From NCBI GenBank assembly GCA_026396555.1, contig JAPLWO010000060.1, positions 1-13,626 on the forward strand: a stretch of DNA of 13,626 nt. The letters run 5' to 3'. Position 1 is the stretch's first letter; the number at the start of each line of letters is the position of its first letter. Below, piece after piece: positions 1-4,887 of this stretch. Both the position numbers and the translations under genes were made by a program. The notes beneath the pieces were generated by a model. The model was not told the DNA's origin and did no database searches. It saw only the letters and a program-made list of their open reading frames with translations. This DNA is from Candidatus Magasanikiibacteriota bacterium. GTDB lineage: Bacteria > Patescibacteriota > Patescibacteriia > Magasanikbacterales > 2-02-FULL-50-9b.

Positions 1-115
1 TAATCAATTACGATCTATTTCTCAAAAAAGAATTTATGGGCGTATTGGAAAAATTCCAAAGGAACGATTGGGCGAGATTCGAACAGAGGTTGGTAAATAT
101 TTGGAGATTATTTAG
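1..115 (+). CDS. MazF/PemK-family toxin, C-terminal fragment (5' end outside window)
   Basis: The reading frame is open from the window edge (first complete codon at 2) to TAG at 113-115, giving 37 residues. The translation runs NQLRSISQKRIYGRIGKIP and ends in a helix GEIRTEVGKYLEII. The pattern QLR-(S/T)-(I/V)...R..G.IG.(I/L)..E.......(V/L)..(F/Y)L is the typical C-terminus of MazF/PemK endoribonucleases, where the conserved basic residues sit on the last beta strand before the final helix. From family knowledge these are sequence-specific mRNA interferases paired with a small antitoxin, which would lie upstream and outside the window. A strong hairpin terminator follows 48 bases later. The catalytic N-terminal half is not visible, so activity cannot be judged. 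The family call rests on the tail pattern alone. Confidence 0.72.
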   Translation, partial: NQLRSISQKRIYGRIGKIPKERLGEIRTEVGKYLEII

Positions 116-162
116 AAGGGGCTCGTCAACTTGATGAACTGTATCATCCATCTTAAATCACA

Positions 163-199
163 ATGAAAAAATCCTGGGAATTACCCAGGATTTTTTCAT
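163..199. terminator. Bidirectional intrinsic terminator, perfect 16-bp stem
   Basis: Arms 163-178 and 184-199 are perfectly complementary around a 5-base loop (179-183). The GC core CCTGGG/CCCAGG is flanked by A6 on one side and T6 on the other, so it can terminate transcription in both directions. The pairing continues beyond the U-tract as ATG...CAT, the same design as the hairpin at 2789-2830. It ends the MazF-like gene. On the minus strand nothing obvious reads into it. Confidence 0.85.
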
Positions 200-228
200 G
201 ACGGGGCGTAGTGGATGAGGTGGGGAGA
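197..228 (+). repeat. Interspersed intergenic repeat, copy R1
   Basis: The sequence begins CATGACGGGGCGTAGTGGAT, continues into GAGGTGGGGAG, and matches 2824-2854 at about 28 of 31 positions. In both places it starts on the last bases of an extended hairpin terminator, so terminator and repeat appear to travel together. A shortened relative lies at 1134-1158. Function unknown. Confidence 0.6.
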
Positions 229-259
229 TATTTTCAAGCTGGCTAACGTTCGAATTTTA

Positions 260-268
260 TGCTATAAT
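260..268 (+). promoter_or_regulatory. Extended -10 promoter for the gene at 275
   Basis: TGCTATAAT (TG at 260-261, TATAAT at 263-268) is a perfect extended -10. Only six bases separate it from the ATG at 275, so the expected +1 is the A of the start codon, giving a leaderless mRNA. No convincing -35 is seen. Confidence 0.7.
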
Positions 269-274
269 TGTTCT

Positions 275-514
275 ATGTTAACAGCAACGCGTTTGCCAAA
301 ATCAATTATTCCATCATTGTGGGATGTGCCAAATCCGGCGAAAATTGATATTAAAAAATATCAGAGTTTTATTATTGCGCGTGTTGCGGAAAAGGGTGGG
401 TGGGCAGATGTACAGTGGCTCAAAAAAACGTATGGCGTTGCGGCAATCCGACGCGTGGTTGCACGTAGTCGCAATGTGGGGAAGAAGACAAGGAATTTTT
501 GGAAGATTGTATGA
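275..514 (+). CDS. DUF6922-like small protein, probable antitoxin partner of the downstream nucleotidyltransferase
   Basis: A 79-residue protein. The start at 275 is chosen because an extended -10 box ends at 268. An in-frame ATG at 215 lies upstream of this promoter and is unlikely to be used. The sequence has the pattern SLWDV...KIDIKKY..FII.RV.E.G...D..WL...YG, then I..VV..SR..GKKT.NFW. This is the signature I associate with DUF6922, a family often encoded directly before DUF1814/AbiEii-type nucleotidyltransferases. Its last four bases overlap the next gene (ATGA at 511-514), so the two are probably translationally coupled. An antitoxin role is inferred from this pairing. No DNA-binding motif was identified with certainty. 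Confidence 0.68.
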   Translation: MLTATRLPKSIIPSLWDVPNPAKIDIKKYQSFIIARVAEKGGWADVQWLKKTYGVAAIRRVVARSRNVGKKTRNFWKIV

Positions 515-1140
515 TGCATGAATCGGCGTTAAATGCGGCGACGCATGTGGCGTTTCAAAAAATGGTACGTGCTGCGTTTCTGAAAAAATTTTATTTAGCA
601 GGCGGGACGGCGCTTGCGTTGCAGTATGGCCATCGTGAGTCTGTTGATTTAGATTTTTTTTGCGCGCGTTCGTTCAAGACAGAATCGTTGATTGCGGCAC
701 TTTCAAAATTGGGAAAATTTAAGTTGGTGAATGAAGAGGAAAATACCGTTGATGGAATTTTGGATGGGGTGAAAGTTAGTTTTTTTTCGTATCCGTACAA
801 ATTGTTGCGGAAGACAAAAATGTTTGAGGGCGTTGCGGTTGCAAGTGTCGCTGACATTGCGTGCATGAAAATCAATGCGATCGCGGGGAGCACTGCGCGC
901 AAGGATTTTATCGATCTATTTTTTATTGTGGAACATGAGGGTTGGCAAATTGAAGATGTGTTGCATCTCTGCAATAAAAAATTTGGTGCATCGGCGCGAG
1001 ATCCCTATCACATTTTAAAGGCACTTTGTTTTTTTGAAGAGGCGGATTATCAGCCAGAGGTGGTGACGAAACCGGTTGTGAAGTGGGCGGCAATTAAGAA
1101 ATTTTTTTTGGGAGAGGTAGGGCGGATGCGGAAGGGGTAG
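511..1140 (+). CDS. AbiEii/AbiGii-type nucleotidyltransferase (DUF1814), putative toxin
   Basis: A 209-residue protein. The hallmark N-terminal motif is FYLAGGTALALQYGHRES, followed by VDLDFF. The GG-T of the nucleotide-binding loop is at about residues 31-33 and the metal-binding DxD at 46-48. A conserved MKINAI lysine (about 120) and an ARKDFIDLFF segment (about 129-138) complete the DUF1814 pattern. Characterised relatives transfer nucleotides, in some cases to tRNA 3' ends, and act as type IV or related toxins in phage defence or stress. That activity here is inferred from the family. The ATG at 511 is preferred over a TTG at 499 because it forms the ATGA overlap with the upstream gene and has GGAAG at 501-505 as a Shine-Dalgarno sequence. 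Length is normal to slightly short for the family. Confidence 0.82.
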   Translation: MMHESALNAATHVAFQKMVRAAFLKKFYLAGGTALALQYGHRESVDLDFFCARSFKTESLIAALSKLGKFKLVNEEENTVDGILDGVKVSFFSYPYKLLRKTKMFEGVAVASVADIACMKINAIAGSTARKDFIDLFFIVEHEGWQIEDVLHLCNKKFGASARDPYHILKALCFFEEADYQPEVVTKPVVKWAAIKKFFLGEVGRMRKG

Positions 1141-1158
1141 TAGATAGGGTGGTTTAGG
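1134..1158 (+). repeat. Interspersed intergenic repeat, shortened copy R2
   Basis: GTAGTAGAT followed by GGTGGTTTAGGG matches both ends of the R3 copy at 2824-2865 with about ten central bases missing. It overlaps the last codons and stop of the nucleotidyltransferase gene, so part of the match could be chance. Confidence 0.4.
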
Positions 1159-1334
1159 GAGGAGAATATGGTTATTTTTACTAATATTAGCCAAACAATT
1201 AGGGAGAATGCTCCATGAGTATCTTTTCAGACTTGTCTAAGGCCTCGTACTAGAGTCTCTCGCTTTGAATCAGCCATAATAAAACCCGCCTCATGTAGGT
1301 TACTTTTTTCACTCTCCTGATTAGGTTTCGAATT
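1159..1334. other. Intergenic region with two coupled micro-ORFs and a weak hairpin
   Basis: No conventional gene is seen. On the plus strand an ATG at 1168, preceded by GGGAGGAG six bases upstream, opens a 16-codon frame ending at TGA 1216-1218. That stop overlaps a second ATG at 1215 with a 12-codon frame ending at 1253. Either could be a chance frame or a leader peptide remnant. Near 1283-1302 a weak hairpin (CCT/AGG core, ATGAGG/CCTCAT overlap) sits between AAAA and TTTTTT and might weakly terminate the minus-strand gene ending at 1335. Confidence 0.3.
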
Positions 1335-2492
1335 CTAAAGTTCTATTTTTTCAATTTTTTGTAATACTTTTAGATGAGGATCTCCGGCTAGATAACGAGT
1401 TTCTGCATCAACTGTGGCACGCATCTCGAGTGCATTTACTTTGTCTAATGCACTCCTCGCTTGTTTATACTGACCGCCTAGCTGTAATCGTAGTTCATTT
1501 TTACGTGCAACGAGCTGCTGCTTCATTTTAGCGACTTCTACTTCGGTCGCACCAACGCCTCGTTTGAATTCGATGAGCCGACCGCTAGTATCAAACACAA
1601 GACTGCCGGACATTATTTTACGATCCCAGCTTTTGAAATTTGATCCGGTCATATAATTATGACCAATGGAACCGTGTTTGTTGAAGAATTTTTCGTCGTC
1701 TTGAAATTGTCTATAAGCTTCATTCATGCGGTCAGCTTCTTCAGAAGCGTTATTTAGAGATTCCAAAAAAGAATCGAGTGCATTTTTCATTTCGGCGACA
1801 GTATTATTTTTAATTTCTTGGTTTTTTTGTTCTGCTGCTGTGGTAGCAGTGGCGGTTTCATCTGCTTCTCGAAGAAGTGCTGTGGCGAGTTTTTCTTTTG
1901 CCTGTGGCAATACATCAAGAATGATCTGTCGCATATGCCGGGCTTGTGCGAATAACTGTTGTGCAGTTTTATTTATAGACGGCACAAATTCGGGGTCTGG
2001 ATGTAGTAAATCGGTACGTTCGTCGTATTGTGGGTGATGTGTGGATTGTGCGTATGATTTTTGTGCGGCCGCTTGTGCAGAATCAAAAAGAGTTTGGAAA
2101 TTTGTCCCGTCGGTATCATCGTCGTATTCATCGAGCACTGAACTTAATTCGATCAACTCTTCTTCGGCAACACGTATAAGTTTTTTTAAACTTGCAGATG
2201 AATTCCATTCCGAAAGCATTTTTTTCCAATCGAAGTGCCCACGATCCAGGTTTTTTCGCGCGGTAAAAAGGGCATCAAATGATATAAATGTAGGCGAAAG
2301 TTTTAATCTACCGCGTTCGTCAAAAGTATCATTCTCGTTTGTTTTAAGCGCGTTATTAATACGCTCGAGTGCTTGTGCCACACCCATACCTGTTTTTAAT
2401 GAGTTTGCGAGCGTATCTCGGTGTAAATTTTCTGGTGATTCAGCTTCATTAACAATGTGGTCGGTTATGGGTGTCGCGTCGGGATGTTTCAT
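1335..2492 (-). CDS. Hypothetical protein, 385 residues, soluble and largely helical
   Basis: I do not recognise a family. The protein has no signal peptide or membrane segment. It is rich in Glu, Asp, Lys, Ala and Gln, with long helix-prone stretches. A likely coiled coil spans about residues 190-265 (poly-Glu/Lys/Asn with leucine and methionine spacing), and a second helical stretch spans about 310-385. Between them is a compact polar segment with GSIGHNYMTGSNF and then FDTSGRLIEFKRGVG (about 275-312), which looks like the only well-folded beta-containing part. The ATG at 2492 lies about 21 bases below a -10 box (2519-2514), with no clear Shine-Dalgarno sequence. It is a single-gene transcription unit facing away from the structured element at 2680-2775. 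Similar coiled-coil orphans are common in reduced bacterial genomes, and no function can be assigned. Confidence 0.75.
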   Translation of the reverse strand: MKHPDATPITDHIVNEAESPENLHRDTLANSLKTGMGVAQALERINNALKTNENDTFDERGRLKLSPTFISFDALFTARKNLDRGHFDWKKMLSEWNSSASLKKLIRVAEEELIELSSVLDEYDDDTDGTNFQTLFDSAQAAAQKSYAQSTHHPQYDERTDLLHPDPEFVPSINKTAQQLFAQARHMRQIILDVLPQAKEKLATALLREADETATATTAAEQKNQEIKNNTVAEMKNALDSFLESLNNASEEADRMNEAYRQFQDDEKFFNKHGSIGHNYMTGSNFKSWDRKIMSGSLVFDTSGRLIEFKRGVGATEVEVAKMKQQLVARKNELRLQLGGQYKQARSALDKVNALEMRATVDAETRYLAGDPHLKVLQKIEKIEL

Positions 2493-2513
2493 AGAAAACT
2501 TATTTTTATATAA

Positions 2514-2542
2514 AGTATATCAAAAAATGTTTTTTATATCAC
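2514..2542 (-). promoter_or_regulatory. Promoter for the orphan gene at 2492
   Basis: On the minus strand GTGATA (2542-2537) and TATACT (2519-2514) are separated by 17 bases. Expected start of transcription is about 15 bases before the ATG. Confidence 0.55.
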
Positions 2543-2559
2543 TTGATTAGTGTGAGCAC

Positions 2560-2591
2560 ACGAAAACTACAAAAAAATATTGAGTTTTCGT
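2560..2591. repeat. 9-bp perfect inverted repeat in AT-rich intergenic DNA
   Basis: ACGAAAACT (2560-2568) and AGTTTTCGT (2583-2591) are exact reverse complements separated by 14 AT-rich bases. It lies about 40 bp upstream of the promoter of the orphan gene at 2492 and could be an operator or a weak hairpin. The rest of 2520-2640 is AT-rich without other recognisable features. Confidence 0.4.
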
Positions 2592-2633
2592 CTAATAAGT
2601 TTTTTGTTATTGTGTAAAAAATTAAATTTTAAA

Positions 2634-2664
2634 TACAAAAAACCTACCGATCAGGGAGGAATTT
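2634..2664 (-). terminator. Duplicate of the tRNA-Asp terminator
   Basis: On the minus strand CCTCCC, TGATC, GGTAGG then six T residues form a terminator hairpin (2659-2643) with one mismatch. The 31-bp segment is identical at 29 positions to the terminator behind tRNA-Asp (3361-3391). It lies directly after the structured element with the tRNA-3'-end-like tail, so the order 'CCA-like end then terminator' occurs twice in this window. Confidence 0.7.
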
Positions 2665-2668
2665 GAGT

Positions 2669-2779
2669 TGGTGGATCCAGGACTCTCCGACTTGGCGAAC
2701 CATGTCGCCTGCGTCGGCTGGATTGCGCGCGACACAACCTGCGCACGCTCGGTTGGCGCGCAATCCTCCGAGTCCCTCA
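2669..2779 (-). ncRNA. Candidate structured RNA or three-way-junction palindrome with a tRNA-like 3' end
   Basis: Nested complementary arms define a Y-shaped fold. The outer stem is GGACTC (2680-2685) with GAGTCC (2770-2775). One branch is CCGAC (2687-2691) with GTCGG (2713-2717), enclosing GGCGA/TCGCC (2694-2698, 2705-2709). The second branch is an 11-bp perfect stem GGATTGCGCGC (2720-2730) with GCGCGCAATCC (2756-2766), enclosing CAACC/GGTTG (2735-2739, 2751-2755). Read on the minus strand it ends GAGTCCTGGATCCACCA, resembling a tRNA T-arm, acceptor and CCA end, and then meets a U-tract terminator. A TATTTT at 2787-2782 could be a -10. It does not fold as a complete tRNA. It may be a small RNA, a tRNA relic rearranged by insertion, or a mobile palindromic element. 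It is very GC-rich compared with its surroundings. Confidence 0.45.
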
Positions 2780-2788
2780 CTTAAAATA

Positions 2789-2830
2789 CGCCATGAAAAA
2801 ACCACCCTTTCGGGTGGGTTTTTCATGGCG
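2789..2830. terminator. Bidirectional extended hairpin terminator
   Basis: Arms 2789-2807 and 2812-2830 pair over 19 positions with a single A/G mismatch (2801/2818). The core is CCACCC-TTTC-GGGTGG flanked by A6 and T5 tracts, and the pairing continues outwards through CGCCATG/CATGGCG. It shares the ATG-A-tract/T-tract-CAT design with the hairpin at 163-199, and repeat R3 starts on its last bases. Confidence 0.8.
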
Positions 2831-2865
2831 GGGTGTAGTAGATGAGGTGGGGAGGTGGTTTAGGG
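2824..2865 (+). repeat. Interspersed intergenic repeat, longest copy R3
   Basis: It begins CATGGCGGGGTGTAGTAGAT and ends GGTGGTTTAGGG. The left two thirds match R1 (197-228) and both ends match R2 (1134-1158). A frame through it reads RGVVDEVGRWF, but without a stable start or conservation evidence I treat it as non-coding. Confidence 0.6.
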
Positions 2866-2884
2866 AAAACCAAGTCGTTGAGTA

Positions 2885-2913
2885 TTGACTATTTTTATGC
2901 GCCATGATAGTCT
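2885..2913 (+). promoter_or_regulatory. Promoter for the small membrane protein gene
   Basis: TTGACT (2885-2890), 17 bases, then TAGTCT (2908-2913) preceded by TG at 2905-2906 as an extended -10. Transcription would start near 2920, giving a leader of about 33 bases that contains the Shine-Dalgarno GGGAGG. Confidence 0.5.
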
Positions 2914-2952
2914 TTCTCCAACAAAGCGACTATGAGTCGCGGGAGGTGTGTG

Positions 2953-3270
2953 ATGCCCGGTTCGATCAGAATGAACCCGTTCAGTGGCACGAAGAGTGCG
3001 TGGCTGATGGCAGATCTTGAAGCGATGTTCTACGTCGGTGTGCTGTTTTACACGGCGCTGGCGATTTGCTTCGCGCTGATCTGGAAGGTGACGGGGTGGA
3101 GCGTTTGGCCTCTCGTGTCGCAGGTCTGGCATCTGCTGTACAGCTGGCTTGGTCCGCATGCCGCATGGCTTGCGCTGATCCCGTCATTCACCGTCGTGTT
3201 CGTGTTTCGGTGGAACCCGATGGTGATTGATCAACGGCGCCAGTTCCGCTACGTCAGTCGCTGGCTCTAG
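2953..3270 (+). CDS. Hypothetical three-helix inner-membrane protein, 105 residues
   Basis: I do not recognise a family. The ATG at 2953 is chosen over one at 2932 because GGGAGG (2941-2946) sits six bases upstream. Hydrophobic helices lie at about residues 24-44, 46-66 and 69-86, with a tryptophan-rich middle (WKVTGWSVWPLVSQVW). A basic cytoplasmic-type tail ends RRQFRYVSRWL. The gene is visibly more GC-rich than most neighbours (many GTG, CTG, GCG, CGC codons) and has its own promoter and terminator. It lies between two near-identical 31-bp terminator copies, so it may be an acquired cassette. No catalytic motif is visible. A holin-like or small transport-accessory role would be guesswork. 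Confidence 0.65.
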   Translation: MPGSIRMNPFSGTKSAWLMADLEAMFYVGVLFYTALAICFALIWKVTGWSVWPLVSQVWHLLYSWLGPHAAWLALIPSFTVVFVFRWNPMVIDQRRQFRYVSRWL

Positions 3271-3296
3271 TCGATTTCGGAGGCCACACGTGCACT

Positions 3297-3345
3297 GCAC
3301 CCAACCCAATGCTGTAACGGCAACGGGGAGGGTGCGATTTTTTTT
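3297..3345 (+). terminator. Intrinsic terminator of the small membrane protein gene
   Basis: GCACCC (3297-3302) pairs with GGGTGC (3330-3335), with partial inner pairing, followed two bases later by eight T residues (3338-3345). Confidence 0.75.
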
Positions 3346-3360
3346 ATTTTAATTTCTATA

Positions 3361-3391
3361 TACAAAAAACCTCCCGATTAGGGAGGAATTT
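3361..3391 (-). terminator. Intrinsic terminator of tRNA-Asp and probably of the infC operon
   Basis: On the minus strand CCTCCC, TAATC, GGGAGG (3386-3370) forms a perfect 6-bp stem followed by TTTTTT. It starts nine bases after the CCA end of the tRNA. A 29/31 identical copy lies at 2634-2664. Confidence 0.85.
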
Positions 3392-3395
3392 TAGA

Positions 3396-3472
3396 TGGCG
3401 GACTGGAAGGGACTCGAACCCTCGACCTTCCGCGTGACAGGCGGACGTTCTAACCAGCTGAACTACCAGTCC
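3396..3472 (-). tRNA. tRNA-Asp (anticodon GTC)
   Basis: A complete 77-base cloverleaf with encoded CCA. The acceptor stem is GGACTGG/CCAGTCC, the D stem GTTC/GAAC and the anticodon stem TCCGC/GCGGA with loop CTGTCAC, so the anticodon is GTC. The T stem is GAGGG/CCCTT with loop TTCGAGT. It lies downstream of rplT on the same strand with no promoter clearly its own, so co-transcription with the ribosomal protein genes is plausible. A 14-base copy of its 5' end region lies at 3539-3552. Confidence 0.97.
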
Positions 3473-3474
3473 AA

Positions 3475-3550
3475 GCGAGGCAGACAACGAGTGTTTACAC
3501 TCGGTTGTCATGCCGAGCGCGGACGGTAGTTATGAAATAACTACCAGTCC
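3475..3550. repeat. Two tandem hairpins between rplT and tRNA-Asp
   Basis: The first hairpin pairs GCG, GGC, GACAAC and GAGTGT (3475-3494) with ACACTC, GTTGTC, GCC and CGC (3497-3520) around a two-base loop, with small bulges. The second pairs GGAC-GGTAGTTAT (3521-3533) with ATAACTACC-A-GTCC (3537-3550), 13 bp with one bulged A. The sequence AACTACCAGTCCAA at 3539-3552 repeats 3461-3474, which is the tRNA-Asp 5' end plus two bases. The motif CCGAGCGCGGAC (3513-3524) recurs at 3592-3603 with one change. These could be processing structures in the precursor RNA or palindromic repeats of mobile origin. Confidence 0.6.
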
Positions 3551-3577
3551 AACTTCCTTATCTATCCTCTAGTGTTT

Positions 3578-3670
3578 ATTGAGAGATCCTTCCGAACGCG
3601 GACTGGTGAGTTACGAGCACAAGTGCGAAGTAACTGAAGTCCTAGCGAGGTTAGTTGGGGATTCCTCAAT
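3578..3670. repeat. 93-bp nearly complete palindrome downstream of rplT
   Basis: Outer arms ATTGAGAGATCC (3578-3589) and GGATTCCTCAAT (3659-3670) pair at 11 of 12 positions (one a G-T pair). Inside are CC..CGC/GCG.GG, GGACT/AGTCC, AGTTAC/GTAACT and GCAC/GTGC in perfect nested order. It starts 12 bases beyond the rplT stop on the minus strand and has no U-tract. It could therefore protect or pause the transcript rather than terminate it. Shared motifs with the hairpins at 3475-3550 make them one repeat family. Confidence 0.65.
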
Positions 3671-3682
3671 TTAATTTCAATC

Positions 3683-4072
3683 TTATGCCTTTGCCTTTAC
3701 CGCCTTTGGTTCTTTTGCAACTTTCTCTACCTGCACCTTCTTCACAATTCCTTCGAAAACCTTAGGATATGTTGATGCGAGTTCTGCCAAAACCTTACGG
3801 TTCAATGCGATGTCTGCTTTCTTCAACGCATCCATGAACTTTGAGTAGCTCATGCCATGTTCGCGAACTGCAGCATTGATCACAATGTGCCACTGACCAC
3901 GTGCGCCTGATTTCTTTTTGCGGCGATCCTGGAGTGAATTGACACCTGAATGCAAGAGGGCTTCTTTCGCCATCTTAACACGGTTCTTGCGGCCCCAAAG
4001 AAAACCTTTGGTATGTTTGAGAAGTTTAGCTCGTTTTTGAGCACGGACGGTACCTCGTTTTACGCGTGGCAT
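3683..4072 (-). CDS. rplT: 50S ribosomal protein L20 (bL20)
   Basis: A 129-residue protein starting MPRVKRGTVRAQKRAKLLKH, with the diagnostic GFLWGRKNRVKMAKEALLH (about 23-41) and the RRKKKSGARGQWHIVINAA segment (about 50-69) typical of bL20. It binds 23S rRNA early in large-subunit assembly. In several bacteria it also represses its own operon by binding the mRNA. The body matches the usual length of about 115-118 residues. A basic, Lys/Val/Ala-rich tail of about 15 residues (VEKVAKEPKAVKAKA) is an extension. It begins six bases after the rpmI stop with no visible Shine-Dalgarno sequence, suggesting translational coupling. The order infC-rpmI-rplT is the widespread bacterial one. Confidence 0.97.
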   Translation of the reverse strand: MPRVKRGTVRAQKRAKLLKHTKGFLWGRKNRVKMAKEALLHSGVNSLQDRRKKKSGARGQWHIVINAAVREHGMSYSKFMDALKKADIALNRKVLAELASTYPKVFEGIVKKVQVEKVAKEPKAVKAKA

Positions 4073-4078
4073 AGTATT

Positions 4079-4279
4079 TTAGATCAGATTACTGAGAGCG
4101 CGCACAATCATTTTCACGTGCGTTTTTGCCATTGTCTTGTCGACGCGCTTGCCGCGAGTCGTGTTACCGCTTTCACGAGCATTAAAATGGCCCTGGCCCG
4201 CTGCGCGGTGGACAACCTTCTTGTTGCGTGTAACGCGGAAGCGTTTTGCAATTGATTTTCGTGTTTTGAGCTTCCCCAT
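4079..4279 (-). CDS. rpmI: 50S ribosomal protein L35 (bL35)
   Basis: A 66-residue basic protein with the bL35 pattern MGKLKTRKSIAKRFRVTRNK, then K.VHR.AGQGH and TMAKTHVKMI, of normal family length. It is a small component of the large subunit. It lies between infC and rplT on the minus strand. The ATG at 4279 is 49 bases downstream of the infC stop. A good promoter lies at 4332-4303, so rpmI-rplT can be transcribed without infC. No Shine-Dalgarno sequence is visible in the short leader. Confidence 0.96.
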   Translation of the reverse strand: MGKLKTRKSIAKRFRVTRNKKVVHRAAGQGHFNARESGNTTRGKRVDKTMAKTHVKMIVRALSNLI

Positions 4280-4302
4280 ATGTCAGAAAAATAAGTGTCA
4301 GG

Positions 4303-4332
4303 AGTATAACAAGTAATGCCGCCTGCTGTCAA
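4303..4332 (-). promoter_or_regulatory. Promoter for rpmI-rplT overlapping the infC stop
   Basis: On the minus strand a consensus TTGACA (4332-4327) and TATACT (4308-4303) are separated by 18 bases. The TGA stop of infC (4331-4329) is inside the -35 hexamer. Transcription would start about 17 bases before the rpmI ATG. Confidence 0.75.
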
Positions 4333-4877
4333 GCCTTAGCCAAAAGTGCAATAATTTTGTTCTCCTGTTTCGTCACCGGTTGTTCGATACGAAGGGGGAC
4401 TGAGGTCTTTAATTGATCGATAAATGCGTTAATGACGCGGAATGCACCATCAACGAACTGTCGTTCACGACCACGCAAAATGATTTCAACCTTAACTTTA
4501 TTGCCGTCTTCAAAGAAGCCTTTTGCCTGATTTAAGCGCATTTCCTTGTCATGCTCACCGATGCGGAGTGACAAACGAATACCTTTAACCTCAGTTTCTT
4601 TCTGTTTCTTCTTTTGAAGGCGCTCTTCTTTATCCTTTTGATATTTGAATTGACCGTATTCTAAAATCTTAACCACCGGTGGGTTTGCTTCCGGATTAAT
4701 TTCAATCAAATCAAGGCCGCGCTCTTTTGCAAGTGCCTGCGCCTCTTCCGTTGACATGGTGCCGACGTGTTCGCCGTTTTCATCAATTACGCGAACTTCT
4801 GGCACGCGGATCATGTCATTAAAACGAACTTTGATTTTTATTGGTTCTGGTTTGAAACGTTTTCGAGCTATACGCAT
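4329..4877 (-). CDS. infC: Translation initiation factor IF-3
   Basis: A 182-residue protein with both IF-3 domains. The N domain (about 1-82) carries IRVPEVRVIDENGEHVG, LAKERGLDLIEINPEANPPV and the YGQFKYQKDKEE helix. The C domain (about 88-182) carries KGIRLSLRIGEHD, KVEIILRGRER and the final beta strand near KQENKIIALLAK. IF-3 binds the 30S subunit, blocks premature 50S joining and checks start codons. The gene starts with ATG, not with the rare ATT used for autoregulation in enterobacteria. The -10 box ends ten bases before the ATG, so the mRNA should be nearly leaderless. This is noteworthy because IF-3 itself discriminates against leaderless initiation in E. coli. Confidence 0.97.
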   Translation of the reverse strand: MRIARKRFKPEPIKIKVRFNDMIRVPEVRVIDENGEHVGTMSTEEAQALAKERGLDLIEINPEANPPVVKILEYGQFKYQKDKEERLQKKKQKETEVKGIRLSLRIGEHDKEMRLNQAKGFFEDGNKVKVEIILRGRERQFVDGAFRVINAFIDQLKTSVPLRIEQPVTKQENKIIALLAKA

Positions 4878-4887
4878 ATGTGGCGAG

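Noticed and set aside
654..1109. Three runs of eight T in the nucleotidyltransferase gene as phase-variation tracts
   Set aside because: Runs of seven to nine T also occur in dedA, the methyltransferase and other genes here (Phe codons in AT-rich DNA), so they are background for this genome.
2669..2779. A complete second tRNA
   Set aside because: Only a CCA-like 3' end with GAGTCC is present. No D arm, anticodon stem or matching 5' acceptor strand can be found.
2663..2845. 60-codon open frames on both strands through the structured element and terminator
   Set aside because: They run through two perfect hairpins and a repeat, start without promoter or Shine-Dalgarno support, and their translations mirror the palindromes. 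They are by-products of GC-rich inverted repeats.
2860..3187. Minus-strand frames of 99 and 68 codons opposite the small membrane protein gene
   Set aside because: They are Arg/Pro/Thr/Ser-rich translations with no start signals, lying antisense to a gene with promoter, Shine-Dalgarno sequence and terminator.
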